64,000 nucleotides of DNA from Blakeslea trispora (Eukaryota > Mucoromycota > Mucoromycetes > Mucorales > Choanephoraceae): NCBI GenBank assembly GCA_025331445.1, contig JAIWNE010000106.1, forward strand, positions 1 to 64,000, written 5' to 3'. This document shows positions 44,501-53,439 of this stretch, in pieces (positions within the stretch are counted from its first letter, which is position 1; every line of letters begins with the position of its first letter). The notes below the pieces were generated by a model that saw only the letters and a list, made by a program, of their open reading frames with translations, did no database searches and had not been told where the DNA came from. The position numbers and the translations under genes were made by a program.

Positions 44501-44842
44501 GTTCAACGTAGCCTTTTGGTTCGTTGGCGTTTAGGTCGATTCATCAACCTCCGAGAAGAGTGTCCTTGTGCCCCTGGCCAGTACCTCTCTCGTGATCACC
44601 TTCTGACATGTCGTGCACTCGATCCCTCCCTCCTTGATGCTTTGCCCCGTCCTCCTCCTGGTGTGCACATCATTGATTTCGCTCTCAACTGTCTCCCTAC
44701 AAACGCTGCCTCTAATCCTCCACCTTATTGGTATGCTCTTCTCCAACTGCTCCATAGCATAGATTGCTTGCGCCACCCGTTGGCCACATTCCCCTTCATC
44801 CCCGATCCTGGTGATCGTTGGTTCTGCTCTCCCTCTCCATAA
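41519..44842 (+). CDS. LINE ORF2: APE-type endonuclease and reverse transcriptase
   Basis: This is 1,107 residues, intact. The endonuclease occupies about residues 8-235: SLFNANGLSQ, DILFVTETWL with the catalytic Glu, IICGDFNAR, and GSDHRLMTLSF with the His near its end. Reverse transcriptase motifs follow from about residue 485: RKAPGNDHLKAEML, IHKKNDPADPANYRPISLTS, QGGFRAQRSPLDQA, VVAFLDIKAAYDTVDR with the first Asp, GVLQGSVLSPLLYSVYIN, and LLFADDVAIFG near residue 720 with the FADD catalytic box. The C-terminal part has LVRWRLGRF and a CPC...H...C cluster (CPCAPGQYLSRDHLLTC), a zinc-binding motif common at the end of LINE ORF2. The start ATG shares a base with the ORF1 stop (TAATG), implying translation by termination-reinitiation. 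Confidence 0.95.
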   Translation: MSSSSSPSHSFYLSLFNANGLSQSTVHDVLSHSAHSDILFVTETWLTAGYLPVNWSQYHLYGSKVVGANNRGQGGITALISPHCPHTISQLPSLNAYTLSLKIGAVNVHCVYFPPSISDDLVISSLKQIPLHSDTIICGDFNARMGSLTGDSRTTPRGVRLQTLCEQRSLEVLNASLTYGVATFSTFRQEAEHSSIIDLFLTNISSWNMTHLSLTVETDLSLGSDHRLMTLSFDYVPPLGSGGNSDGTLAPRRLWNLSRLSELEPLALFRSKFASLVSGLSLTLDSLVSDPPLTRPDIDALNATLNECFYVALDGSIGVKVNGPGRWWKKYWTEEIETAAKKRDQCFGRWRHAVGVDKAFWWNQHKDAHRHFRRLISAAKRLSWKNFCDSLEKDFKKAISTLARIKRRRDCSSSFSHADGPQAAVSVMADHLASVYSGSLLPSASRPPPTPSFSSSAPFTLSDSDKENFAVDAIMDHIRRLPTRKAPGNDHLKAEMLKAVASVVSPVLSSLFQLCCQWGYTPLLWRTASVFPIHKKNDPADPANYRPISLTSVMRKLFEFSISGCLEDQSPQLDVAQGGFRAQRSPLDQALCLHDLMHDYFLSHKHRPVVAFLDIKAAYDTVDRRVIWDALSTSTLPRPILATLINLFDEVQVSVLIANHTSAPFAPATGVLQGSVLSPLLYSVYINSLPSLLRSVASVDTTSVCLPGTNEPLAINCLLFADDVAIFGSRSQVQRMLDLAGDHSFSLGYRWSPSKCAVINATDDGPRLTLYNQPLPLVDEFIYLGVPFRSSGIHSASILSHRSASAIKIMALLTSVGVHRNGFSLLLCSRLYTCFVRPKIEYGLAISRFSAQEMDQLDKLQSRLVSMFVGGSWFQVAMHLTCIPSMNHRHNVLVTKYALRSQYLPDDCLLLLLRDSLRYPRLVKGLQHNPLFLSLPSPPPVSDVELRVHFQDYWQEIFNKKMERSARLNRHVLLRACRPCTFKPDPILYLPMSRVQRSLLVRWRLGRFINLREECPCAPGQYLSRDHLLTCRALDPSLLDALPRPPPGVHIIDFALNCLPTNAASNPPPYWYALLQLLHSIDCLRHPLATFPFIPDPGDRWFCSPSP

Positions 44843-45122
44843 ATGAAAGAATACTGCTCTGTCTTTTCACTGCGCTGCCACGGTGGTAAGTAATTATCAA
44901 AGTTCCCAGCCGTTGGTCATGCCTTTGATTGCAAGCTTTATTCGAGTAATTTTTTCTTTTCTACATCTCTTTCCTCTTGTCTTTTTTCCCTTTTTGTTCG
45001 TTTTCTGTGGGGTTTTTCTTTCTGTTTCGCCTCTATTTTTTAGATTAGTTCATGCAATTTGGCATTATGCTCCATTGAGTAGCCCATATAATTGTTTTGT
45101 AAATAAAAAAGAAATCTTTTAC
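44843..45122 (+). other. LINE 3' UTR
   Basis: The 280 nt from the ORF2 stop to the right duplication are T-rich in the middle and A-rich at the end. The last bases are GTAAATAAAAAAGAAATC followed by TTTTACC. There is no pure poly(A) tail, so recognition by the RT may rely on 3' UTR sequence or structure. Confidence 0.6.
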
Positions 45123-45137
45123 CTGAGCCAAGAAGGC
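45123..45137. repeat. Target-site duplication, right copy
   Basis: The second copy of the 15-bp duplication. It marks where the pre-insertion 5' flank of the tRNA gene resumes (45138 onward, TAGATGTTAATTTG). Confidence 0.93.
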
Positions 45138-46203
45138 TAGATGTTAATTTGATCCGTTGTGTACATTATATTGCTAATAATGTTGCAAAAGTCCGGCAAA
45201 TGTGCGGTATATTTCCGGTGCTTACATAAGCATTACATCTTCAATAGGGTAAGGTCTAAGTAATCTTCTTGTTCATTTCATATTGAATTTCAACTTTGTC
45301 AAATCTATCTGAACCTTCGTTTTAGTAAAAAAGCTGGTAGCATTACAATACAACAATGAAAATAAAATTATATAAAGAAAAGGTACATTATAAAGCTACA
45401 CGACATTAACAGTTAAATGTTAAGAGTTCAATCCGTTCAAGAATCTGGTACTAGATATGGATCCAAAAAGCATGTACTGGCTTTCTCTCAACTTTCTTTT
45501 TCCTCTGCTATTAACAAGCGCATCACAGCCCATAGAAATAACATCCTCAAGCTTGTTATTCTTGAGAGTAGTAAAAAAATCTATATTTGTCAATATTAAC
45601 TAAGCTGAGTACCTGCTTGCTTCAATATATACTGAACTTGTCATCTTTATGATTACATTAAGCATACCTTGAACAAATCATAGTGTGTACATTCATTTGC
45701 AGCACATGTTTTCTGGCTCCATAGGTCCAATTAGTATAATGATATAGTTCAGATATACCAAATGGCAGAAAGTCTTTCAAAACGCAAAACAGCTATTAAT
45801 CGCAAACAGTTTCGAGAAATGTCTTTTTCTTTTAAAAGTCAAAGATATCACTTTCGTACTTATGTAAGTTCCATTGAGGTAGCTGAGTTTTTTGAAACTT
45901 ATGCTCAACAGAGGCCTGCATAAAATTTTCCTCCCTTTTTTTGTTCTTGGCCTTTTGCAGTGACAATGACTCTGCTGGTTACTAGGCTCACGCTTAGGCC
46001 GTGTCTCAATGTAATATATTTACAAATCAATTGAGCCAAGCTAAATGCTTATTTCTTTTTTACTGTAATAGAATCCGAGACTTTTTAATACACGGCCTGT
46101 CAAACAAATACCGACTTGCACCATCTCAAAGCAGTACCTATTTACACAACATGCACAACTTTGCCATCAAAGGTAAAGAACAGCGATTCCAAAAAAAGAA
46201 AGT
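45138..46203. other. Interval between LINE and ABC transporter, no supported gene
   Basis: About 1.07 kb. Two short plus-strand frames (45417-45599, 60 codons; about 45763-45924, 53 codons beginning MAESLSKRKTAINRKQF) have no recognisable family and may be relics. The native upstream flank of the tRNA-Thr lies at the left edge. The ABC transporter promoter should be near the right edge. Confidence 0.4.
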
Positions 46204-48468
46204 ATGCATTTATTGAATCCCAAAAAAAACAGCCAAAGCACTTCATCAGTTATACAGAAATGGACTCCTGTGCTTCAACAGTCCTTCCGTACAATTAAAG
46301 CGAACAGTGTGCCCATCACTACATTCCTTGTCGGCATCAAGTTTGCAGGACCCCTTAAGCTAAAAACAGTTTACAACGAAGCTGTTGAACAACGCCCGTT
46401 TATCATTAAAGAAACACGCATTCCTCCCAAATCACTTGTCACTTCCAAACACCAATCAATTATTCAAGATATTTGGGAGTTAGTAAAACCTGATTTATTA
46501 TTGCTCGGCCTTATCATATTAACTGCTATTGGTGCAGCTATCATTCAGTTACAAACCCCACTTGTTACTGGACAGTTGATCAACATATTGTCTCGCAGTG
46601 TGCAAACTGCTTCAAACGGATTGAGTTCGCTTACAATAAGTGACTTGAATGGACCTGCTCTCAAATTATTTGGAATGTTATCTGCTCAGGGATTTTTAAC
46701 ATTTGCTCATATTGCATTAGTATCTGCTTTTGGTGAGAATGTCGCTAAGCGGTTACGTGCCAAATTGTTCGCAGCTATTGTTCAACAGGACATATCTTTC
46801 TTTGATTGTCATCGTAGCGGCGAGCTTGTGGGTCGTTTGACAGCTGATGTATCTGATTTTAAGGTAATCGCGAGTAGAAGACAGAGACAGAATAATCGTA
46901 TCTAAAGATAAATTTTCATCTTAGAGTACGTTCAAGCAACTAGTTACTCAGGGCTTGAAGTCAGTCACTCAAACAATAGGTTCTGCTATTCAGTTGTTTC
47001 GCATTTCGACTTCACTGACATTGACTATGCTTGGCACAATGCCAATTCTTTATATCTTGCTTAACGTCTATGGTGCTTATTTGCGAAAAGTCAGTAAAAT
47101 AAGCAAGCAGTTAGACGGTGCATCCAGTGGTGTAGCCGGCGAAGTGATTACAAATATGCGAACTGTGCGGGCATTTGCTTCGGAAGAGCGTGAAACGGAA
47201 CATTATGGCCAAACTTGTCAAAAAGTTGCCAGAGCTAATCAGCATTTAGGTTTACATATTGGCCTATTTCAAGGTCTGACAAACATTTCTATTGGTTGTA
47301 TGGTTTTAACTGTCTTGTATTATGGAGGGTCTCTAGTTGTTGAAAACAAATTGACTAGCGGTGACCTTATGTCTTACATGTTATCGACGCAAACTGCTCA
47401 ACAGTCTCTGGTTTCTCTTGGAGTCTTGTTTGGCCAGTCTATCAAGGCTTCTGCGTCTGCTGTACGAGTATTTGAATTCATTCATTTGCATCCTCAAGTG
47501 ACTCTCCATGGAGGACTTGAGCTGGGCCATGTTTTTGGTGATGTTGTGTTTGATCATGTCGATTTTAGCTACCCTACACGTCTCGATCATAAGGTGCTAG
47601 ATGGGTTTAATTTAGTTGTACCTCAAGGAACGACAGTTGCACTCTGTGGTGCTTCGGGATCAGGTAAATCTACTATTGCTTCTTTGCTAGAGCGATTCTA
47701 CGAACCAAATGATGGTAATATCATGCTGGATGGTTACGATTTGAAGAATCTCGATCCTTCTTGGTTGAGACATCATATTGGCTTCATTAATCAAGAGCCT
47801 GTGTTGTTTGCAACTTCTATCTTGGAGAATATTCGTTATGGAAAGCCAGATGCTACCATGGAAGAAGTGAGAGAGGCTGCTCGTCAAGCCAATGCTGAAG
47901 TATTTATTGAGGCATTCCCTGATGGATATGAGACTGTTGTAGGAGAGCGTGGTGCTGCTTTGTCAGGTGGACAGAAGCAACGTATTGCTATTGCTCGTGC
48001 TATTCTGAAGAACCCTAAGGTAGTAGCTAATTATCTATGACAAATTCAATTCGCTGATCTCTTTCTTTTTCCTATTAGATATTGATTCTTGATGAAGCTA
48101 CTTCTGCTCTTGATAGTGAGTTGTCTCATAATTAGCGTGGTGCAATATACAATTTATTGACAGATCTTAAAATAGCACAAAGTGAAAAGATGGTACAAGA
48201 GGCACTTGATAAACTAATGCAAGGAAGAACAGTGATTGTTATTGCTCATCGCTTGTCTACAATCAGAAAGGCTGATATGATTGTAGTTATGGGCCGAACA
48301 CCAGGAAACATAATTGAAAAAGGTAGTTTTTCTCTCTTGTTTAAGTCTCTTATGATTTTAGACTCACTTGTGTTTTTGTAATTAGGTACCCATCAAGAGC
48401 TTATGAATAACCGATCTAGCTATTTTAGACTCTATAATCAATTAGTAGATATTGAAAACCAACTTTAG
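46204..48468 (+). CDS. ABCB-type half transporter, ABCB8-like (mitochondrial)
   Basis: The start at 46204 gives a basic N-terminus with few acidic residues ([20 protein letters not shown]), plausible as a mitochondrial presequence. The membrane domain includes [61 protein letters not shown] and, across an intron, [39 protein letters not shown] and [20 protein letters not shown] resemble animal ABCB8 closely in wording. The nucleotide-binding domain has Walker [20 protein letters not shown], the signature [20 protein letters not shown], Walker [13 protein letters not shown], then after an intron [25 protein letters not shown], and the end [12 protein letters not shown]. Introns lie near 46864-46924, 48020-48079, 48115-48173 and 48322-48386. 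ABCB8 forms part of a mitochondrial K-ATP channel in animals; that role here is not shown. Confidence 0.87.
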
Positions 48469-48691
48469 AAATAATGACAATAATGGATTTTAAACACGAA
48501 AAAGACTTCTTTTGAATTTTTTCTAGCTATTTCTCAGTCTTACTCTAAAATAAATACGCTTTTATATCTATATCTATCTCAATCAAGGGCTTATTTAAAT
48601 TTTAGAGGAATCTGATAATTCAGGTTATTTGATTTACAGCAATTATTTATGGGAAATATATAAACATGAAGAAAACAGCCACACAACCAAA

Positions 48692-50185
48692 TCACCTTCG
48701 CTTCTTGTTGGCCACAGCAACAACAGGATACTCAAAGGAAGGTCTGAGCCAATCAACAGGTATGCGCTGCAGGGAAAGAGGACCCGAGAGAACCGTGCCA
48801 AGTATGGTGATTCTAATCACCTCCTGCATTGTGCAAATAATCCTCTTGAGTTGCATTAGATGATTTACTATAGTGGAGAGGCAAGACAAATCATCTAAAG
48901 TGCGGATATGACTGAAACAGGCAAGCTGGACAAACTCATATCTTCCACTGCTTACAATTGTCATCTTGTATGTCTTGACTACGCTATTTTCAACAAGAAG
49001 GCCACATACTACAGGCGAAGGAATCTTCTTAACAACCAAGCGGTCAACCATCAACTTCAGCATGTTGCCCAGCTTTGCCTCATCGTCAACAACCTGTGTC
49101 ACTGTTGCTTCTGGCTTCTTGACTTCTACAGCGAAAAGATCAAACTTGGTATCAGAATATACCGCTTTCAATAAATAATCGGGCTGTAGAGAGAGTCATG
49201 AGTAGGAAGAGGAAGAGGAAGATGCTCGCCTTTTTCTTGATGCTGATGCTGATGCTGAGTTTAAAGGTAGAAGCAACTTAAACTTGCTTGGCAATTCTTC
49301 TAAGCGTCCTCTAGTACTAAAGTGCTCGGTGCCTTGAATGTTGTTAAAGACATTCTCGAGCAGCGGAAGAAGAGTTGAGTCATTGTATGATTGCTCTGTG
49401 GTAATGCTTAAAGCTTTGATCTTGTTATATTGTGCTTGGAGGAGATTCAACACCAATTTCTTTTCTTCGTCCTTTTCTTTTCTGGCTTCCATGTGATTTT
49501 CCAGAATGGCTTGTTCAAAATCATTATCATCTTCATTGTCATTCTCAAGTAAAGCAAGCTGCAGAAGTCTATAACAAAGAGCGCTAAGGTTATCCGAAAC
49601 TGGGCTATAGCTATGCATTCTATTGATTTGCTTTCTGATAACCTTGATTCTGTGTGCCATGCCAATATCATGCACAATAGTAAGCGACATGTCAAAAAAG
49701 ACAACATAGTTCAATATCAGAGTTTGGATGCTTGGCATCTTCTTGCCCTCTGCAGCTTTTTTGATAGCATCTGCTCGGTAAGCCATAATCTTGCTTCCAG
49801 CATCTTCTTCTCCTACAGACCACTCCATGTTGAGATGCTCAACAGGTTTTTCGTCAAAGTAGATTGTCTTTGAGTAAACCTTGCTACTTCTGGTACCAAT
49901 ACTCATGACTTCCTCTTCTTTATCTCTGACAAATTCTTCAGCTGTGGCTCCTTCTTCATCTCTGGCATCTTCTTTTTCTTTGCCTTTTTCTCTTGAGCTT
50001 CCATTACTCCACACGAAACCTTCTAAGTTGTATTGGATCCCCATTCTCGTTGCTTGTCTTACGAACTCTCTCTTGATGTTTTGCCTTTCTTCTTCAGTTA
50101 CTTTTGATAATCTTGGATTAATAAGATTATTGGCGACAAATACTTTGAAGTAAGCAGCGCTGCTACTGGCTTTTTGTTCTTTCAA
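48692..50185 (-). pseudogene. Unrecognised protein with a PD-(D/E)XK-like segment, interrupted by one TGA
   Basis: Two long minus-strand frames (49199-50185, and 48692 up to 49195) are in the same reading frame and separated only by a TGA at 49196-49198. The N-terminal part is charged, with LSKVTEEERQNIKREFVRQA and a Lys/Glu-rich middle, then MHSYSPVSDNLSALCYRLLQ, and a Ser/Arg tail (ASRKRRASSSSSSYS) just before the stop. After the stop: KFDLFAVEVKKPEATVTQ, AKLGNMLKLMVDRL, PSPVVCGLLVENSVVKTYKM and VDWLRPSFEYPVVAV. D...ExK followed by such helices resembles a PD-(D/E)XK nuclease core. The wording resembles a family I recall as expanded in Mucorales (uncertain). No good start codon context is seen at 50185, and a transposase fragment begins 20 bp beyond. 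Alternatives are stop readthrough or a sequencing error. Confidence 0.55.
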
Positions 50186-50204
50186 GTAATCAAGAATTAG
50201 TTTC

Positions 50205-50747
50205 TTGGAGTTTAATAAAGCTGTACAAAAGTCTCAAAAAGTACTTACAGATAGTCTTTATTATAACAATCACACAGGATACAACAGAGCTACAAAAAGA
50301 AAGGCACCTGAAGATAGGTTGTCCGTCCCCAAAGATACTACAGGCGACCACTTTTTTCAATTTCTGAATGATGCGATGGATGTTATGGAAAAGTATCCTG
50401 AAACGAAGGGGTACTTTATTGTTATGGATAATGCTCCAATCCATATGCCCAAGATCATTGACCCAGTTATCATAAGAAGAGGCCATACACCCGTTTATCT
50501 TCCTCCCTACTCGCCTGAATTTAATTTAATTGAGCAGTTTTGGTCTGTTGTAAAGGCGAAAGTTAAACGGAACAAGCTTACAGATTCAGAAGCGCTTTTT
50601 TCGCGTATCACTGAAGCTGCTGAATCTGTACCTGTTGAGTATCTAAAAGGCTTCATTCAACATTTTATGAATCAGTTCCAAAACTATCTCAATAAGGTTC
50701 CTATTGAAATGTGGGAAATTAAAGATATTGTGACAGTTGCGAACTAA
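50205..50747 (+). pseudogene. 5'-truncated DDE transposase (Tc1/mariner or IS630-like)
   Basis: The frame is open for 180 codons without a convincing start. It carries the C-terminal part of the catalytic core: GYFIVMDNAPIHMPKI with the second Asp, then VYLPPYSPEFNLIEQFWSVV with the Glu and the IExFW motif, and a helical end (FIQHFMNQFQNYLNKVP). The first Asp region and the DNA-binding domain are missing. It abuts the dead gene on the other strand, and its 3' side leads to a typical element end at 51212. It is therefore the right-hand part of a transposon. Confidence 0.78.
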
Positions 50748-51048
50748 TATGAATTTCAAGGGTAATTATAATAGCTTTATTTCGAGTTAATAAATGATAG
50801 TAATAAGATATGTGTTAATTTATAAATGATGCTGCCTACTTTTTTTAGTTCTCGAGATATCTTGGATAATTCCCAAAGAAAAAGAAAAGTAGGTCTACGA
50901 AAGTATTGTGTTTTATAGGATCTTATTGCTACACGAAGAGAAGAAGCAAGCAAAATAGTATTTGAGCAGTAGATGCACCCCACTTTACCACCTTCCACTA
51001 TATAAACGTTGAATAGTAATAACTTTTTTTTTTTTTTTTTTTTTTCAA

Positions 51049-51212
51049 AAATCAACCAAATGAAGTTCGAAAAATTGTCCAGATGGAGCTCAAAAAAATG
51101 ACCAATTGGACTACAAATTTATGGGCAATTGGGACTCACAAAAGTGGGCAATTGTATTCTAAAATTTGACCAATCTTTTCAAAAAAATGTCCAAATGAGG
51201 GTGGACGCACTG
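51049..51212 (-). repeat. Right terminal region of the DDE transposon with about seven degenerate 22-bp subterminal repeats
   Basis: The tip is GTGGACGCACTG followed by TA (51213-51214), a Tc1/mariner-style end. Read inward on the minus strand, units of about 22-23 bp recur, for example ATTTGGACATTTTTTTGAAA, AATTGCCCACTTTTGTGAGT, AATTGCCCATAAATTTGTAG, AATTGGTCATTTTTTTGAGC and ATCTGGACAATTTTTCGAAC. The matching left end (CAGTGCGTCCAC) was not found to the left. A 22-bp T run at 51024-51045 separates the repeats from a low-complexity stretch. Confidence 0.65.
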
Positions 51213-51296
51213 TAAACTCTTCCAATCATTCAATGATCCGAAAATGAATCCTTGTTTCTAAAAAAAAATCAGAGGAGATACAAAATACAAAAATAT

Positions 51297-52284
51297 CTAA
51301 GGAGAAAGCACATTAGCTGTGTATTGACCAGCGTAATTGCCAGGAGGACTATAGTCACAAACATAATAAGTTCCCTTTAGGTTAGAACAATAGGTAGCAG
51401 CGCACCCAATTTCTGTTGTGCTCTTCCAAACTACTTGAGTGAAATGACCAGTGGACGAGCTGTAGCTGTTTGTTCCATAGTTGTAGTTCTTGCCTTCGTT
51501 GTACCAGACATCAATAGCAGCTTCCATAGATTTGTAGCCGTAAGCAATATTTTGACCAGCTCCCTCAAGCTACATCAATTTTTTTTAAAAAAAATAGACA
51601 GAAAAGGTAATTAAGAATTAGAGTACTGAGACAAAGCCAATGATGATGATTACTTACAATTTTATGGCCCCAGACACAAGAGTCGGTAACAGTTTGAGCG
51701 TGACCAGCAAGCTTTGTGCTCCATTTTACATCGGGAACATGGTGAAGTTTGCGATACTTGTTGTGTATAGCTAAAGCTTGAGACTGAACATCATCTGAGC
51801 CAGCAGATGAAGTAGGTGTTGCCTTGCCAGTGTCAGTTGGAGAGGTAGCAGTGGTAGTATCAGTATCATCAGATGTTGTATGAGAAGGGGTTTTGCCAGA
51901 TTCTTCTTTGCCAGATTCTTCTTTGCCAGATTCTTCTTTGCCAGATTCTTCTTTGCCAGATTCTTCGGAAGAATATGGCTTGCCTTTCTTACCATGAGTG
52001 CCTTTTGACTTCCAGTGTTTCTCGTGATCATTAGAGTAATTCTCATCACTTTTTTGCTGATCATAGCCCTGGTGCTTGCGATAGCTATGATGCTTGCCTT
52101 GGTGATGAACAGTAGCAGAAGTAGAATTAGCAGTAGCAGTAGCAGTAGCAGTAGCAGTAGCAGTAGCAGTAGAAGTAGCGCTTGTGGTAGTCAATGAGGT
52201 AGCCTGGGTTTCTGCTACTGGTTTGGGAGCGGCCAAAACAGCCTGAGATAGAATGAGGGCAGCAAGAGCCTTGTTTAAGAGCAT
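51297..52284 (-). CDS. Secreted CAP/PR-1 domain protein (Pry-like)
   Basis: The start at 52284 gives a signal peptide (MLLNKALAALILSQAVLAAP). A Ser/Thr/Ala linker follows (an Ala-Thr run from a 6-bp repeat), then a His/Lys-rich stretch and four consecutive EESGK units. The CAP domain starts QALAIHNKYRKLHHVPDVKW and LAGHAQTVTDSCVWGHK. After an intron (about 51570-51658) it continues LEGAGQNIAYGYKSMEAAID, then GHFTQVVWKSTTEIGCAA (CAP1 signature) and YYVCDYSPPGNYAGQY (CAP2). Yeast Pry proteins of this family bind and export sterols and fatty acids; the same is inferred here. The conserved His and Glu of the CAP cavity appear present (GH of VWGHK, GHFTQ). Confidence 0.92.
51894..51966 (-). repeat. 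15-bp tandem repeat coding EESGK
   Basis: Nearly five copies of TTCTTCTTTGCCAGA in tandem inside the CAP gene linker. It encodes repeated Glu-Glu-Ser-Gly-Lys and is likely to vary in copy number. Confidence 0.9.
52123..52170 (-). repeat. 6-bp tandem repeat (GCAGTA) coding Ala-Thr
   Basis: Tandem GCAGTA units in the CAP gene encode alternating Ala and Thr just after the signal peptide region, a likely O-mannosylated linker. Confidence 0.85.
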
Positions 52285-53380
52285 GATAAAAGATAGAGCA
52301 AAGAAGCAACCTGGAAGATGGACTGATCTTTCTTTTTATACTATTAGCTACTTGTCAAAGATAATTAATGCACCATGAAATAATTAAATTGACATCAAGA
52401 GTACAGGCCATCATTGAATAAAGTAACCTAGTGGTACGTGCCCTCTTGATGTGATCGGGGCAATTAGACTCAGTTGTTAAACAGTCCACGCTATTTTAAC
52501 AGTTGAAGAAAAAGAGGTTAAAGTAGCTGCCTATTTTGGAAGGCAATTTTCTTTTTCATTGCTTTGAATGACAGCTTTAGCAATTGATCCGTTTCTTAGT
52601 TACACATAATTGTAGAAGCTGTAATATTTGATGTGATCAGTAATTGTTCACCTTCCTTTTTCTTTTAGAACAAAAAAAAAAATGAGGAGGGGGTCTTGAA
52701 GGTAATTGAATTTAGGTAATCTTTGATTTTTGTAACAGATATGACAGAATTGTTCAATAAAGCTCAACTCTGATGAACCAATAAAAAATACATACAGTGG
52801 TGTTCATACTGAGACGTATGATTTAATTAATAAAACAACATAGTGAAATAATGCAAAATAGTAACATGAATTCCTTTTATTGACCTTGAAGCAACAAAAC
52901 TTCTTTCATGTTTCGTTTTTTTAACGTAATATAAACTCATTTTCCAACTGCTATAAGCATTTAATAGTTGACAAAACTCTAGGCACCTTTTCTTTTCAGA
53001 ATTACTGACAGATTGCTTACAACAAAGCAAGTCATACAAACGCATTCTAAAAAACGAAATTAATATATGGCAACACTTTGCTGAATGAGCTATCATCTAA
53101 TTATGTTCTCCTTGTATGTGCTTGAACTTGTTATTCTTCTTGGATGCCAAATACAAATGGCTGTCATAAAGCAAAACATTACTAGTGCTATATTTCGCAA
53201 AATGTAGTGCGCTGTCTCATAACAAAAATCAGCAAAATTGGCTACTATGTAAAGAGAGTGTGAAGACACAATTACTGTGTGCAGTAGAATTGAGACTCAA
53301 TTTGTTTCTTTATTACTTTCATATTTTATTGTTATTTGAATGATAGGCTGTTTGTACAGGCAATAAGCCTGATCGTATAA
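52285..53380. other. 1.1-kb AT-rich interval without a supported gene
   Basis: Upstream of the CAP gene. An antisense frame at 52827-53096 has no family. I see no RNA gene or element end. It presumably includes the CAP gene promoter. Confidence 0.4.
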
Positions 53381-53439
53381 GCTTGGTATACACGTTGGAA
53401 TTGATGATGGTAAAGCCTGGTACAATGAGGGATGAATTG

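Larger units (their letters stand above)
40375..45122 (+). mobile_element. Non-LTR (LINE) retrotransposon inserted at the 5' end of a tRNA gene
   Basis: The element is 4,748 bp, bounded by 15-bp direct repeats (40360-40374 and 45123-45137). It has a 209-bp 5' UTR, ORF1, an overlapping ORF2 and a 280-bp 3' UTR ending AAATAAAAAAGAAATC then TTTTACC. No LTRs and no long poly(A) tail are present. Base composition and C-ending codons make it visibly richer in GC than the host genes. Both ORFs are open end to end, so the copy is young and may be competent. Lineage: APE-type endonuclease plus RT, without an RNase H domain that I can see. Confidence 0.93.

Noticed and set aside
41015..44776. Several long antisense open frames (up to 141 codons) across the LINE ORFs
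   Set aside because: They are shadows of GC-richer coding sequence on the plus strand, with Arg/Ser-rich text lacking any family.
45716..45763. tRNA-like string (TTAGTATAATGATATAGTTC)
   Set aside because: It recalls the D-arm of tRNA-Glu/Asp, but no acceptor or T stem can be formed, so no tRNA was called.
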